Origin: JAPKZH01 sp964537875
GTDB lineage: Bacteria > Acidobacteriota > Aminicenantia > Aminicenantales > UBA4085
Direction: 5' to 3'
DNA length: 11,400 nt
Assembly: GCA_964537875.1 (NCBI GenBank)
Contig: CAZIDN010000095.1
Span: 1 to 11,400 of the forward strand
The notes below the pieces were generated by a model. It did not search any database, was not told the origin of the DNA, and saw only the letters and a list, made by a program, of their open reading frames with translations. Of the stretch, positions 1 to 7,022 are shown piece by piece. Each line of letters opens with the position of its first letter. Position 1 is the first letter of the stretch. Both the position numbers and the translations under genes were made by a program.

Positions 1-9
1 GCCCTGCGA

Positions 10-32
10 CCAAGGGGGCGGCTCCCCCTTGG
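10..32. repeat. Short GC-rich perfect hairpin
   Basis: CCAAGGGGG (10-18) is the exact reverse complement of CCCCCTTGG (24-32), giving a 9-bp perfect stem with a 5-nt loop (CGGCT). No T-tract follows on either strand, so it is not a canonical intrinsic terminator, although it could end or stabilise a transcript from a gene left of the window. It shares the core GCGGCTCCCC with the next hairpin, which suggests a small repeated intergenic motif of REP type. The structure is seen directly; the role is unknown. Confidence 0.6.
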
Positions 33-40
33 AACCCTCT

Positions 41-80
41 ACGAGCGGCTCCCCGCGGCAAGCCACGGGGAGCCGCTCGT
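41..80. repeat. 15-bp perfect inverted repeat (hairpin)
   Basis: ACGAGCGGCTCCCCG (41-55) pairs perfectly with CGGGGAGCCGCTCGT (66-80) around a 10-nt loop (56-65). It is the strongest perfect stem seen in the window. It is followed on the plus strand by AT-rich sequence (81-120) without a run of T, so termination would be atypical. It could be a REP-like element, a transcript-stabilising hairpin or a bidirectional stop signal. It repeats the GCGGCTCCCC core of the hairpin at 10-32. Confidence 0.7.
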
Positions 81-120
81 CAAATTTCAAAATTAAACAG
101 GAGTTTTAAATCAAAAGTAA

Positions 121-416
121 TGGTTCTCTTCTATTTCGTGAGGGCAGAAAAGGGAAACGATCCGGAGACGGCTGAAGCGACCATGGAGGGTTTAGCCTTC
201 CCGAGCCCTCATTCGAGGGCAGCCGGCTCGGAAGAAGCCGGCCGGCGAAGTTGTCTGAGCTTCCCGGCGAACGTCCGTAAAATCGAGGCCGGGAAGCGAG
301 TTCTTCGCCGCCGAGAAGGAGGGCTCGGGAACGGCGTGAAAAACCCGGATGGGGAGCGAGGCTGTTTCCGGATCGTTTCCCAGACAATTTTCCCCACATG
401 AAATGGAAGAGAACCA
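121..416. repeat. 296-bp imperfect palindrome (MITE-like or structured RNA element)
   Basis: The two halves of this non-coding block are reverse complements with small gaps. Ends: TGGTTCTCTT (121-130) against AAGAGAACCA (407-416), matching 18 of 20 over the first 20 nt. Further paired blocks are 152-173 with 360-381 (19 of 22), 198-210 with 319-331 (13 of 13), 243-250 with 303-310 (8 of 8) and 259-268 with 288-297 (10 of 10), leaving a 19-nt apical loop. The left arm carries an extra internal hairpin (201-231). Flanks AAGTAA (115-120) and AGGTAA (417-422) could be a decayed target duplication. Short open frames on both strands here are by-products of the palindrome: their translations even resemble each other (MVLFYF/MVLFHF). 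There is no transposase, so it would be non-autonomous if mobile. Confidence 0.7.
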
Positions 417-451
417 AGGTAATTCTGTCGAATGTTGAGGTTTGACCCCGA

Positions 452-1816
452 TCACTTTTGTTTGAGTTTACGGAACAGCGAGGTGGGATGGATGCCGAGG
501 ATTTTGGCCGCCTGGGTTTTATTGTTGCCCGTCGCGGCCAGGATTTTTTCGATGTATTTTTGCTCGATCTCTTCGAGCGTCGGAAAGGGTCCCTCGAAGG
601 TCAGCTCGTCGAGGACGGGGCTTCCTTGGCTCTTTTTGTAATCCCGGATCTCCAGGGGCAGATGGGAAAGCGAAATTTCTTCGTCCGCGGACAAGGCCAT
701 GATCCTCTCGATGATGTTCCGGAGCTCACGGACATTTCCCGGCCAAGGGTACTCGAGCATGGCGGCCGCGGCTTCCTGAGAAATGGCTTTATAGGCGCGT
801 TTGAGCTCGTGGTTGAATTCATCCATGAAGGACAGCGCCAGGGGCACGATATCTTCTTTCCGCTCGCGCAAGGGGGGGACGAAAATAGGCACGACGTTCA
901 ACCTGTAATACAGGTCGGAGCGGAACTCCCCCTTTTCCACGGCGCCGGCCAGGTCCTGGTTCGTGGCGGCGATGACCCGGATGTTCACCCGGATCTGCTT
1001 CTCTCCGCCGAGCCTGGTAAAAGTCCCCTCTTCCAGGACCCGCAGCAGTTTCGCCTGGAGGTTCAAGGACATGTCCCCGATCTCGTCGAAAAAGACCGTG
1101 CCCTCGTCTCCCTTTTCCAGAAATCCGATCTTTCTCTTCTTGGCATCCGTGAAGGCTCCGGCCTCGTAGCCGAACAGCTCGCTCTCCAAGAGATTCTCCG
1201 GGATGGCGGCGCAGTTGATCTCGACGATCGGCTTTTCGGCGCGGGGGCTGTGATAGTGGATGGCCTTGGCCAGCAGCTCTTTGCCAGTCCCGCTCTCACC
1301 TTGAAGCAGCACGGTCGTTTTGTCCGAGGCGGCCACCCTCTTGGCCATCTGTAAAAGGTCTTTCATGGTCCGGCTCTCGGCGGCGATTCTTCCGAAGTAA
1401 TACCGGCCTTTTTCCGTGTTGAGGTGGTCCTGGACCATGATCCTGAGCGAGAGAGTCTCGAGGGCGCGTCGGATGGTGTTCTTCAGCTCATTCGTCTTAA
1501 ATGGTTTGAGAAGATAATCATAAGCCCCGAGTTTCATGGCTTCGACAGCTTTCTCCAGGATCTCGTAGGCCGTCATCATGATGACGATTGTCTCCCGCTC
1601 CATGTCCTTGACCCGCTTGAGGACTTCGATGCCCGAAATGCCCGGGAGCATGAGGTCGAGGAGGACGAGGTGGGGCTTGTATCGTTCAATGATGTCCAGG
1701 GCCGTTTCTCCCGTGTCGGCCACGTGGACCTCGTAATCTTCCTTTTCCAGGATTTTTTTGAGGTTGCTGAGAGTCAGGATTTCATCGTCGACGATGAGAA
1801 TCGAATAGGTGCTCAC
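452..1816 (-). CDS. NtrC-class sigma-54-dependent response regulator (AtoC/ZraR-like)
   Basis: This is a 454-residue cytoplasmic regulator of normal family length. The receiver domain (1-120) has acidic residues D10/D11, phospho-acceptor D54, T82 and K104. The AAA+ domain (about 143-370) has Walker A GESGTGKE (173-180), Walker B VFFDEIGD (241-248), both arginine-finger positions R299 and R305, and sensor II WPGNVREL (358-365). A Fis-type helix-turn-helix closes the protein (about 431-452). The sigma-54 contact loop reads GAFTDA (220-225) instead of GAFTGA. The start is GTG: its GTGA overlaps the stop of the upstream kinase and a strong AGGAGGT lies 6 nt before it. The protein is expected to be phosphorylated by that kinase and to activate sigma-54 promoters; targets cannot be read from the window, and no convincing sigma-54 promoter was seen nearby. 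Confidence 0.95.
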   Translation of the reverse strand: MSTYSILIVDDEILTLSNLKKILEKEDYEVHVADTGETALDIIERYKPHLVLLDLMLPGISGIEVLKRVKDMERETIVIMMTAYEILEKAVEAMKLGAYDYLLKPFKTNELKNTIRRALETLSLRIMVQDHLNTEKGRYYFGRIAAESRTMKDLLQMAKRVAASDKTTVLLQGESGTGKELLAKAIHYHSPRAEKPIVEINCAAIPENLLESELFGYEAGAFTDAKKRKIGFLEKGDEGTVFFDEIGDMSLNLQAKLLRVLEEGTFTRLGGEKQIRVNIRVIAATNQDLAGAVEKGEFRSDLYYRLNVVPIFVPPLRERKEDIVPLALSFMDEFNHELKRAYKAISQEAAAAMLEYPWPGNVRELRNIIERIMALSADEEISLSHLPLEIRDYKKSQGSPVLDELTFEGPFPTLEEIEQKYIEKILAATGNNKTQAAKILGIHPTSLFRKLKQK

Positions 1817-3978
1817 GAAATGACCTCCTCATCCTTGACGAGAATCCTTCCCTTTTGGCGAATCGGCAGGATGATCGAGAATGTTGTGCCTTGGCCGGGC
1901 TGACTCCGGCAGAAGATATCGCCGCTGTGGTTTTTGATATAGCTCAGGCTGATGCTGAGGCCGAGGCCCGTGCCCTGGCTTTTTTTGGTCGTGAAGAAGG
2001 GGTCGAAGATTTTCTTGAGGTTTTCCGGCGGAATGCCGACGCCGGTGTCCCGGATATCGACCTGGATCTCCTCTTTAAACTTCACTTTTGTTGTCTCGAC
2101 GGTCAGGTCTCCTCCATTGGGCATGGACTGGGCGGCGTTGATGAGCATATTGGTCAGGACTTGGCGGATCTGGTTCAAATCGGCCGTGATCTGGGGCAGG
2201 GAGGGTGAGAGGATCTTCTGGATCTTGGCTTTGCGGAAAATCGGCTGGTGGCTCAGGAAGGACAGAGTGTCTTCGATAAGCTGGTTGAAGTTGACCTTGG
2301 TGAATTGGGGGGGCGTCGGGCGGGCGAAGTTGAGGAGGCCGCGGATCGTTTCGGATATCCTGTAGACGTTTTCGAGGACAACTTCGATCTCTTCCTTGTT
2401 TTTAGGGTCCGTGGCTTCATCCCGGAGAATTTCCAGGTAAGAAGAGATGCCGAGCAGGGGGTTGTTGATCTCATGGGCGGCGCCGAGCGCCAGCTGGCTC
2501 AGCGCCGAAAGCTTTTCATATTCCGCCAGCTGCTTACGCAGGCGCTCCCGCTCGGTGACGTTTTCAATCGTGACCGTCACGCCGAGGATATTCCCGGCTC
2601 CGTTTTCAAGCGGGAAAAAGGACAGGTTGAAATACTCATCGCCCCTGCCGCGGTCGATTTTTTTCTCTTCGAGCTGGTGGCGTTTGGCTTGAATCACGGT
2701 GTTCTCGAAGGTGATTTCCACCTCGCGGTCGCTAAGCCAGGGGAGGACTTTGAAGATGTCCTGCCCTTTTTCAAGTTTTGGCAGGTTGAAGAGCTCCTTG
2801 ACCTCCTTGTTGTAATGGGCGATTTTGCCGGAGGTGTCCAAGGCGATGACCCCCAGGGAGAGGCTGTCGATCAGGTTATAGATGTATTCCTCGGAGAGGC
2901 GGAGCTCCTGGGCGAGCTGCTCGCTTTCTTTCACTTTGTTCTCGAGTTCAACGTTGATCTGGTCCACCTCTTTCTTCTTCGACCGCGCCTCCTCCAGGGC
3001 GATCTGGAGGTTGCGGGTCAGCTTCTGCAAAAGCGAGGTGGTCCGGCGCGAATAAAGGGCGGAGAGAAGCGCGAGCAGCAGGAAGAATGGGATGAACAAG
3101 GTGAGGATGATTCGGTTGACTTCCCTCAAGGGGATAAGCGCCTCGTCCAGGTCGATTTCCGAAACGAGATAAAAATTGGCCTGGGCATACCTTTTATAGG
3201 CGCACAGGACCTTTTGGCCGCGGTAGTCGATATGGGCGATGACGCCCCGGCTTCCGGTGTGAGGATTCTTCTCCTTCTTGTCGAAACCCCAGGTCACGAA
3301 CGGCTCGCCGCCAAGCTTGGTCGGGGACAGCAGCAGGCCCTCCGGGTTGACGATGAACAATTCGCTGGTGGATCCGATCCTCAGGTCGAAGAGGAGGCTG
3401 TAGAAGTTATTCAGGTTCAAAGAGGCCGCCGCGACCCCGATGATCTCGTTTTTCCGGTTGTAGATCGGATGAGAGAGGATCATGACTTGCTGATTCAGAA
3501 TATCGGAATGGAAGATGCCGGCGTTGAAGGATTTTCCTTGTTTGGAGATCTTGAAATATTCCCTCTCGGCGATATTGCCCTCGATTTTTCTGTTGATGGA
3601 CAGGACGATGTTTCCCTCGCGATCGGCGATGGCCAGGAAGTCGAACCATTTCTTTTCGCGGATCGGGGACTCGAGAAACGGCTGGAACTTGGCAATCTCG
3701 GCGATGCTGTCGACATCCAGCTTGGAATAGGCTTTCAGGTCCATTTCCCGGTCCTGGAGGAAGGTGGTGATCGTTTTGGAATTTTCCTCGACGGTGTCCG
3801 CCAAGCGGTTGTAGATCTGGTTCTTGATCAGAGAGGACATTTCGTGATTCACGGCCAGGTAGAGGAGGAGAAAAGGGCTGATGAAGAGAAGCAGGGTCAG
3901 GAGCGTGTTGCGCGTCGTCAACTTTTTATAGGACTGTTCGGCGGAGGACGGCTGGGGGGCGGCGGTTGTCGGCATCAT
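1813..3978 (-). CDS. Membrane sensor histidine kinase with dCache and PAS domains
   Basis: This 721-residue kinase has, in order: TM1 (about 24-43), an extracytoplasmic double-Cache/PDC-type sensor region (about 44-285), TM2 (about 288-309), a charged probable coiled coil (about 315-362), a PAS domain (about 363-480), HisKA with the phosphorylated histidine H502 in AHEINNPL, and HATPase_c with N-box residues N610/N614, G1 DTGVG (644-648), F-box DPFFTTK (659-665) and G2 GTGLGL (669-674). All catalytic boxes are intact. It probably senses a small periplasmic ligand and phosphorylates the regulator that overlaps its 3' end. The ligand cannot be predicted. The start is the first of two consecutive ATG codons (3978, 3975). 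It lacks an SD and lies 9 nt after a TACAAT -10 box, suggesting a near-leaderless mRNA. No HAMP domain was recognised after TM2. Confidence 0.95.
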   Translation of the reverse strand: MMPTTAAPQPSSAEQSYKKLTTRNTLLTLLLFISPFLLLYLAVNHEMSSLIKNQIYNRLADTVEENSKTITTFLQDREMDLKAYSKLDVDSIAEIAKFQPFLESPIREKKWFDFLAIADREGNIVLSINRKIEGNIAEREYFKISKQGKSFNAGIFHSDILNQQVMILSHPIYNRKNEIIGVAAASLNLNNFYSLLFDLRIGSTSELFIVNPEGLLLSPTKLGGEPFVTWGFDKKEKNPHTGSRGVIAHIDYRGQKVLCAYKRYAQANFYLVSEIDLDEALIPLREVNRIILTLFIPFFLLLALLSALYSRRTTSLLQKLTRNLQIALEEARSKKKEVDQINVELENKVKESEQLAQELRLSEEYIYNLIDSLSLGVIALDTSGKIAHYNKEVKELFNLPKLEKGQDIFKVLPWLSDREVEITFENTVIQAKRHQLEEKKIDRGRGDEYFNLSFFPLENGAGNILGVTVTIENVTERERLRKQLAEYEKLSALSQLALGAAHEINNPLLGISSYLEILRDEATDPKNKEEIEVVLENVYRISETIRGLLNFARPTPPQFTKVNFNQLIEDTLSFLSHQPIFRKAKIQKILSPSLPQITADLNQIRQVLTNMLINAAQSMPNGGDLTVETTKVKFKEEIQVDIRDTGVGIPPENLKKIFDPFFTTKKSQGTGLGLSISLSYIKNHSGDIFCRSQPGQGTTFSIILPIRQKGRILVKDEEVIS
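1823..1829 (-). promoter_or_regulatory. Strong Shine-Dalgarno of the first response regulator
   Basis: On the minus strand AGGAGGT lies inside the kinase 3' end, 6 nt before the GTG codon at 1816. It fixes the non-ATG start and supports coupled translation of kinase and regulator. It contrasts with the operon's first gene, which has no such site. Confidence 0.85.
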
Positions 3979-3987
3979 GAAGAAATT

Positions 3988-4016
3988 ATTGTATCAGAAA
4001 ATGGAAAATTTGAAAC
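3988..4016 (-). promoter_or_regulatory. Extended -10 promoter of the kinase/regulator operon
   Basis: On the minus strand TACAAT (3993-3988) is preceded by TGA, giving an extended -10 (TGnTACAAT). The -35 region near 4009-4016 is poor (TTTCAA or GTTTCA, depending on spacing), as is common with extended -10 promoters. The -10 ends 9 nt before the ATG at 3978, so transcription should begin about 3 nt before the start codon. The region overlaps the -35 of the divergent promoter. Confidence 0.6.
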
Positions 4017-4038
4017 CCTTTGCCATTTCCTTTATAAT
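4010..4038 (+). promoter_or_regulatory. Sigma-70-type promoter of the UbiA-family gene
   Basis: TTGAAA (4010-4015) is followed after exactly 17 bp by a perfect TATAAT (4033-4038). The predicted start near 4045 gives a leader of about 20 nt containing AAAGG (4054-4058), a ribosome-binding site 6 nt before the TTG at 4065. This is a near-consensus housekeeping promoter, so the downstream genes are probably expressed constitutively. Confidence 0.8.
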
Positions 4039-4064
4039 TCGGCCGAGTTGTTGAAAGGTTGGAT

Positions 4065-4940
4065 TTGACGATCCGCGACCTCCTCCAATCGCTGCGGCCG
4101 ACGCAGTGGACCAAGAACCTGTTCATCTTTGCCCCGCTTGTCTTTGCCATGGATTTTTTCAAGCCCGACCGCTGGCTCAGGACAGGGGCCGGGTTCGCTA
4201 TTTTTTGCCTTTTTTCGGGCTCGATCTACCTGGCCAATGATGTCTTTGACCTGGAGGAGGACAAACGCCATCCCAAAAAGTCGCAGCGGCCCCTGGCCTC
4301 GGGAAGGATGGCCAAGTCCGAGGCCGTCTTGGCGGCCGCGGTCCTGGCTGTTCTCAGCCTGGCCCTGGCCTTCGTGCTGAACCGAAATTTCTTCATCGTC
4401 TGCCTCGTCTACGGAATTCTCCAGCTGGCCTATTCCTTGAAGCTCAAGCACGTCGTGATCCTGGACGTCTTTCTGATCGCGGCCGGTTTCGTCCTCCGCG
4501 TCGTGGCCGGCGGGCTGGTGATCGATGTGCCCCTCTCCTCTTGGCTGCTGATCTGCACGATGCTCCTGGCGCTTTTTCTGGCCATGAGCAAGCGGCGCCA
4601 TGAGCTCGTCCTTCTTGAGGGAAACGCCTCCAGCCATCGGCCGATCCTCAAGGAATACAGCGCCTACCTCCTGGACCAGATGATCGGGGTCGTGACCGCC
4701 TCGACGGTCATCGCCTACTGTCTTTACACGGTCTCCGAGGAAACGGCGGCCAAGTTCGGCACTAACAACCTCATTTTCACGACACCTTTTGTCCTCTACG
4801 GCATTTTCCGCTACCTGTACCTTGTCCACCAGAAAGGGAAGGGGGGAAGCCCGGAGGAACTGGTCATCATGGATAAGCCGCTTCTCGTCGATATCGTCCT
4901 GTGGATCGCGGCCGTCATCGTTATTTTGTATGCCAAGTGA
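4065..4940 (+). CDS. UbiA-family prenyltransferase, decaprenyl-phosphate phosphoribosyltransferase type
   Basis: This 291-residue polytopic membrane protein has an N-terminus (LLQSLRPTQWTKN) and a first Asp-rich motif (NDVFDLEED followed by KRHPKKSQRPLASG, about 58-80) typical of the UbiA branch that moves phosphoribose from PRPP onto decaprenyl phosphate (the Rv3806c branch in mycobacteria). A second conserved stretch (about 123-146, YSLKLK...LDVFL...R) matches the second polar loop. The rest is mostly hydrophobic helices. I chose TTG 4065 because AAAGG lies 6 nt upstream; TTG 4059 is in frame but too close to that site. DprE-type epimerase partners are not in the window, so the final sugar product is unknown. 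A different UbiA substrate is possible but less likely. The DUF362 gene follows after 7 bp. Confidence 0.88.
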   Translation: MTIRDLLQSLRPTQWTKNLFIFAPLVFAMDFFKPDRWLRTGAGFAIFCLFSGSIYLANDVFDLEEDKRHPKKSQRPLASGRMAKSEAVLAAAVLAVLSLALAFVLNRNFFIVCLVYGILQLAYSLKLKHVVILDVFLIAAGFVLRVVAGGLVIDVPLSSWLLICTMLLALFLAMSKRRHELVLLEGNASSHRPILKEYSAYLLDQMIGVVTASTVIAYCLYTVSEETAAKFGTNNLIFTTPFVLYGIFRYLYLVHQKGKGGSPEELVIMDKPLLVDIVLWIAAVIVILYAK

Positions 4941-4947
4941 TCGAGGC

Positions 4948-6030
4948 ATGGCCAAGTCGAAAGTCGCTGTCCTTAAAACATCGCCCCGGACGGTCCTCGA
5001 CGACTATAAAAAGTTGATGCATCTGGCGGATTACCAATCCGTCCTTGCCAAAGACCGCGAGACGGCCCTCAAAGTCAATATCTCCTGGCACTATTTTTAT
5101 CCGGCCTGCTCGACGACGCCCTGGCAGCTCGAGGGGGTGATCAAGACCTTGCTCGAGGACGGCTACAAGAAAGAGCGGATCCATGCCTGTCACAACCGGA
5201 CGGTCGTCGTCTCGGCCAGGAAAGGCGAGCGGGAGAACAAGCACCTGCCGGTCGTCCAAAAATACGGGCTGCGCAACATCCATCTCTACGAGAACGAACC
5301 GTGGGTCCGCTATGAGCCCAAAGGGAAGATCCGTGTCCTGGACAGGATTTTCCCCAAGGGTATCGAGATCCCCAAACGGATGATCGGCGAGAATATCATC
5401 CACCTGCCGACGATGAAGACGCACGTCTTCACGACCATGACCGGGGCCATGAAAAACGCCTTCGGCGGCCTGCTCCACGAGAGGCGGCATTGGACGCACT
5501 CGGTGATCCATGAGACGCTGGTCGACCTGCTGACGATCCAGAAGGAGATCCATTCGGGGATCTTCGCCGTGATGGACGGGACGATCGTCGGCGACGGGCC
5601 GGGCCCGCGCTGCATGGTCCCTTCTATCAAGAATTTCATCCTGGCCGGCGCCGACCAGGTGGCCATCGACGCCGTGGCGGCAAAGATGATGGGCTTCGAG
5701 CCGATGGACCTGGACTTCATCCGGATCGCCCATGAGGCGGGGCTCGGGACCGGCGAGGTTAAAGAGATTGACGTGGTCGGGGAGGATATCTCCGGCGTGA
5801 ATTTTCATTTCCAGAAAGGCAAGAACACGTTCGCCAGCCGGGGCCAGAAGATGATCTACTGGGGGCCGCTCAAGCCGCTGGAGACGTTTTTGCTGCGGAC
5901 GGTGCTGGCGCCGTGGTCGTACATCGCTTCCGTCATCTTCCACGACTGGATCTGGCATCCCGCCATCGGCAAGCAGCGCACCCGTCAAATTCTCAAAACC
6001 GAGTGGGGAAAGCTTTTCGAACGATACTGA
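4948..6030 (+). CDS. DUF362 domain-containing protein
   Basis: This 360-residue protein matches the DUF362 family by the hallmark segment IIHLPTMKTHVFTTMTGAMK followed by NAFGG (about residues 151-175), a following VMDGTIVGDGPGPR motif, and the AGADQVAIDAVAAKMMG stretch. No CxxCxxC ferredoxin motif accompanies it, unlike many DUF362 proteins. A hydrophobic stretch near the C-terminus (about 312-335) may touch the membrane. The biochemical role of the family is not settled; I do not assign one. The start is uncertain: ATG 4948 (7 bp after the UbiA stop) has only a GAGG too close to it, and in-frame ATG 4930 would overlap UbiA by 11 bp. Cotranscription with the UbiA-family gene is likely from spacing. 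Confidence 0.85.
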   Translation: MAKSKVAVLKTSPRTVLDDYKKLMHLADYQSVLAKDRETALKVNISWHYFYPACSTTPWQLEGVIKTLLEDGYKKERIHACHNRTVVVSARKGERENKHLPVVQKYGLRNIHLYENEPWVRYEPKGKIRVLDRIFPKGIEIPKRMIGENIIHLPTMKTHVFTTMTGAMKNAFGGLLHERRHWTHSVIHETLVDLLTIQKEIHSGIFAVMDGTIVGDGPGPRCMVPSIKNFILAGADQVAIDAVAAKMMGFEPMDLDFIRIAHEAGLGTGEVKEIDVVGEDISGVNFHFQKGKNTFASRGQKMIYWGPLKPLETFLLRTVLAPWSYIASVIFHDWIWHPAIGKQRTRQILKTEWGKLFERY

Positions 6031-6276
6031 GTCGAGAGCGAGCGCGAACTTCCCGATGTTCTGCCAATCGCGAGATCAAACCTGCTTATTTCTCAATGAT
6101 CCCCTCAGCATAGAAAATAGATTTCTTCCATTTCTCGTGGGTGGAAGAAGAGTCCATGTCGGTCGCGGGCGGGCGATAAAAAAGCTTGATGTTTCAGGAC
6201 GGCTGACTTATAGTCATCCAGAAGGCGAAGAGGATTCTCGCGGAAAGGAAAAAATCCTCAACGCTATCCTTCGATT
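6031..6276. other. Convergent intergenic region between the DUF362 gene and recO
   Basis: These 246 bases lie between two gene ends and hold no credible gene. Two weak structures are visible: an 8-bp perfect stem TTCTTCCA (6123-6130) with TGGAAGAA (6142-6149) around an 11-nt loop, and a 7-bp stem GAGGATT (6230-6236) with AATCCTC (6253-6259) around a 16-nt loop. Neither is followed by a U-tract in the correct direction, so any terminator here is unconvincing. Confidence 0.5.
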
Positions 6277-7011
6277 CTAATCTTTGATATACCGCAGGCT
6301 CCTGGGTTCCTTTTCCATGTGATAGACGATCATGGCCTGGAGGCTTTTTTGGATGCCCTTGAGTTCCTCGGGCGAGAAAGGGGGTTGGCCGGTTTTTGGG
6401 GGCGGGTTTTTCCTCGCCCAGCTCAAAAACGATCCCAGCTCCCGTTGGACTTCCTCTTTTTTCGAGGGGGCGCAGTCGTCGCAATAGATACCGTCTTTTT
6501 TTTGGGCCAGCCATCCGCCCGCATCCGGCGCTTTGCCGCATCTCTTGCAACGGCGGACATCCGGCAGAAATCCATTGATCTGGAGAAACCAGGCCTCGAA
6601 ATACCGCGTCAGCAAGCTGAGGTCGCCCCGCTCTTTCATGGCCTGGAGGACGGACAGCAGGAGGCGGAAGACGAGGTCCTCCCGTGCCCGCGCCGGGAAG
6701 AATTCTTCGATGAGCTCGGCAAAGTAAGAGACGGTGAACGACGCTTTGAGGTCCTTCTGGATGTCGAAGAACGATTCGATGAGGTCGCAATCGCTGACCG
6801 TGACGAGGTCCCTTCGTTCTTTTTCGTAATAGAACATCTTGACCAAGGACATGGGCTCGAGCGTGCTGCCGAACCTGTTCCCGAATTTCCGGGCTCCTTT
6901 GGCTACGCCGCGGACGAGCCCCTTGTCGCGCGCGAGAAAGATGACGACCTTGTCCTGGTCGCCGACGTTATAAGCTCTCAGGACGATGGCTTCGGCTTGG
7001 TCGAGGGGCAT
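6277..7011 (-). CDS. recO: DNA repair protein RecO
   Basis: This 244-residue protein has the usual RecO length and layout: an N-terminal OB-fold (about 1-80, beginning with QAEAIVLRAYNVGDQDKVV), a helical middle, and a zinc-finger pattern with C155, C158, C177 and C180 (CxxC-18-CxxC). RecO works with RecF and RecR to load RecA on SSB-coated single-stranded DNA during gap repair. The first part of the sequence (YNVGDQDKVVIFL, GLVRGVAKGARK) is characteristic of the family. It is the last gene of the operon, 11 bp after the NtrX-like regulator, with no clear SD, so it probably depends on read-through and reinitiation. No promoter of its own was seen. Confidence 0.93.
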   Translation of the reverse strand: MPLDQAEAIVLRAYNVGDQDKVVIFLARDKGLVRGVAKGARKFGNRFGSTLEPMSLVKMFYYEKERRDLVTVSDCDLIESFFDIQKDLKASFTVSYFAELIEEFFPARAREDLVFRLLLSVLQAMKERGDLSLLTRYFEAWFLQINGFLPDVRRCKRCGKAPDAGGWLAQKKDGIYCDDCAPSKKEEVQRELGSFLSWARKNPPPKTGQPPFSPEELKGIQKSLQAMIVYHMEKEPRSLRYIKD

Positions 7012-7022
7012 AAAAGCTTGGC

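Noticed and set aside
120..455. Short open frames of 60-103 codons on both strands within the palindrome
   Set aside because: They mirror one another because the DNA is an inverted repeat, show no domain-like composition and have no properly spaced ribosome-binding site (an AGGAG lies about 15 nt before the ATG at 120).
4009..4030. Near match to a sigma-54 promoter on the minus strand (TGGCAAA-4 nt-TTCAA)
   Set aside because: The invariant GC of the -12 element is missing, and a better extended -10 promoter explains the start of the kinase gene.
2248..4068. 606-codon plus-strand open frame opposite the first kinase
   Set aside because: It is a shadow of the kinase on the opposite strand; the minus-strand product has complete, ordered kinase motifs.
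4930..4947. Earlier ATG (4930) as start of the DUF362 gene
   Set aside because: It has no SD and overlaps the UbiA gene by 11 bp; kept only as an alternative because the 4948 start also lacks a well-spaced SD.
4921..5988. 355-codon minus-strand open frame opposite the DUF362 gene
   Set aside because: The plus strand encodes the recognisable DUF362 motifs; the antisense frame is D/R/P-rich with none.
6123..6149. Sequence similar to the palindrome end (shared CTTCCATTTC, then GTGGG) in the convergent gap
   Set aside because: Only about 10 nt are identical and the rest of the element cannot be followed with confidence; it may be chance.
6230..6259. Intrinsic terminator for recO
   Set aside because: The 7-bp stem has a 16-nt loop and its T-run is inside the loop, not after the stem on the minus strand.
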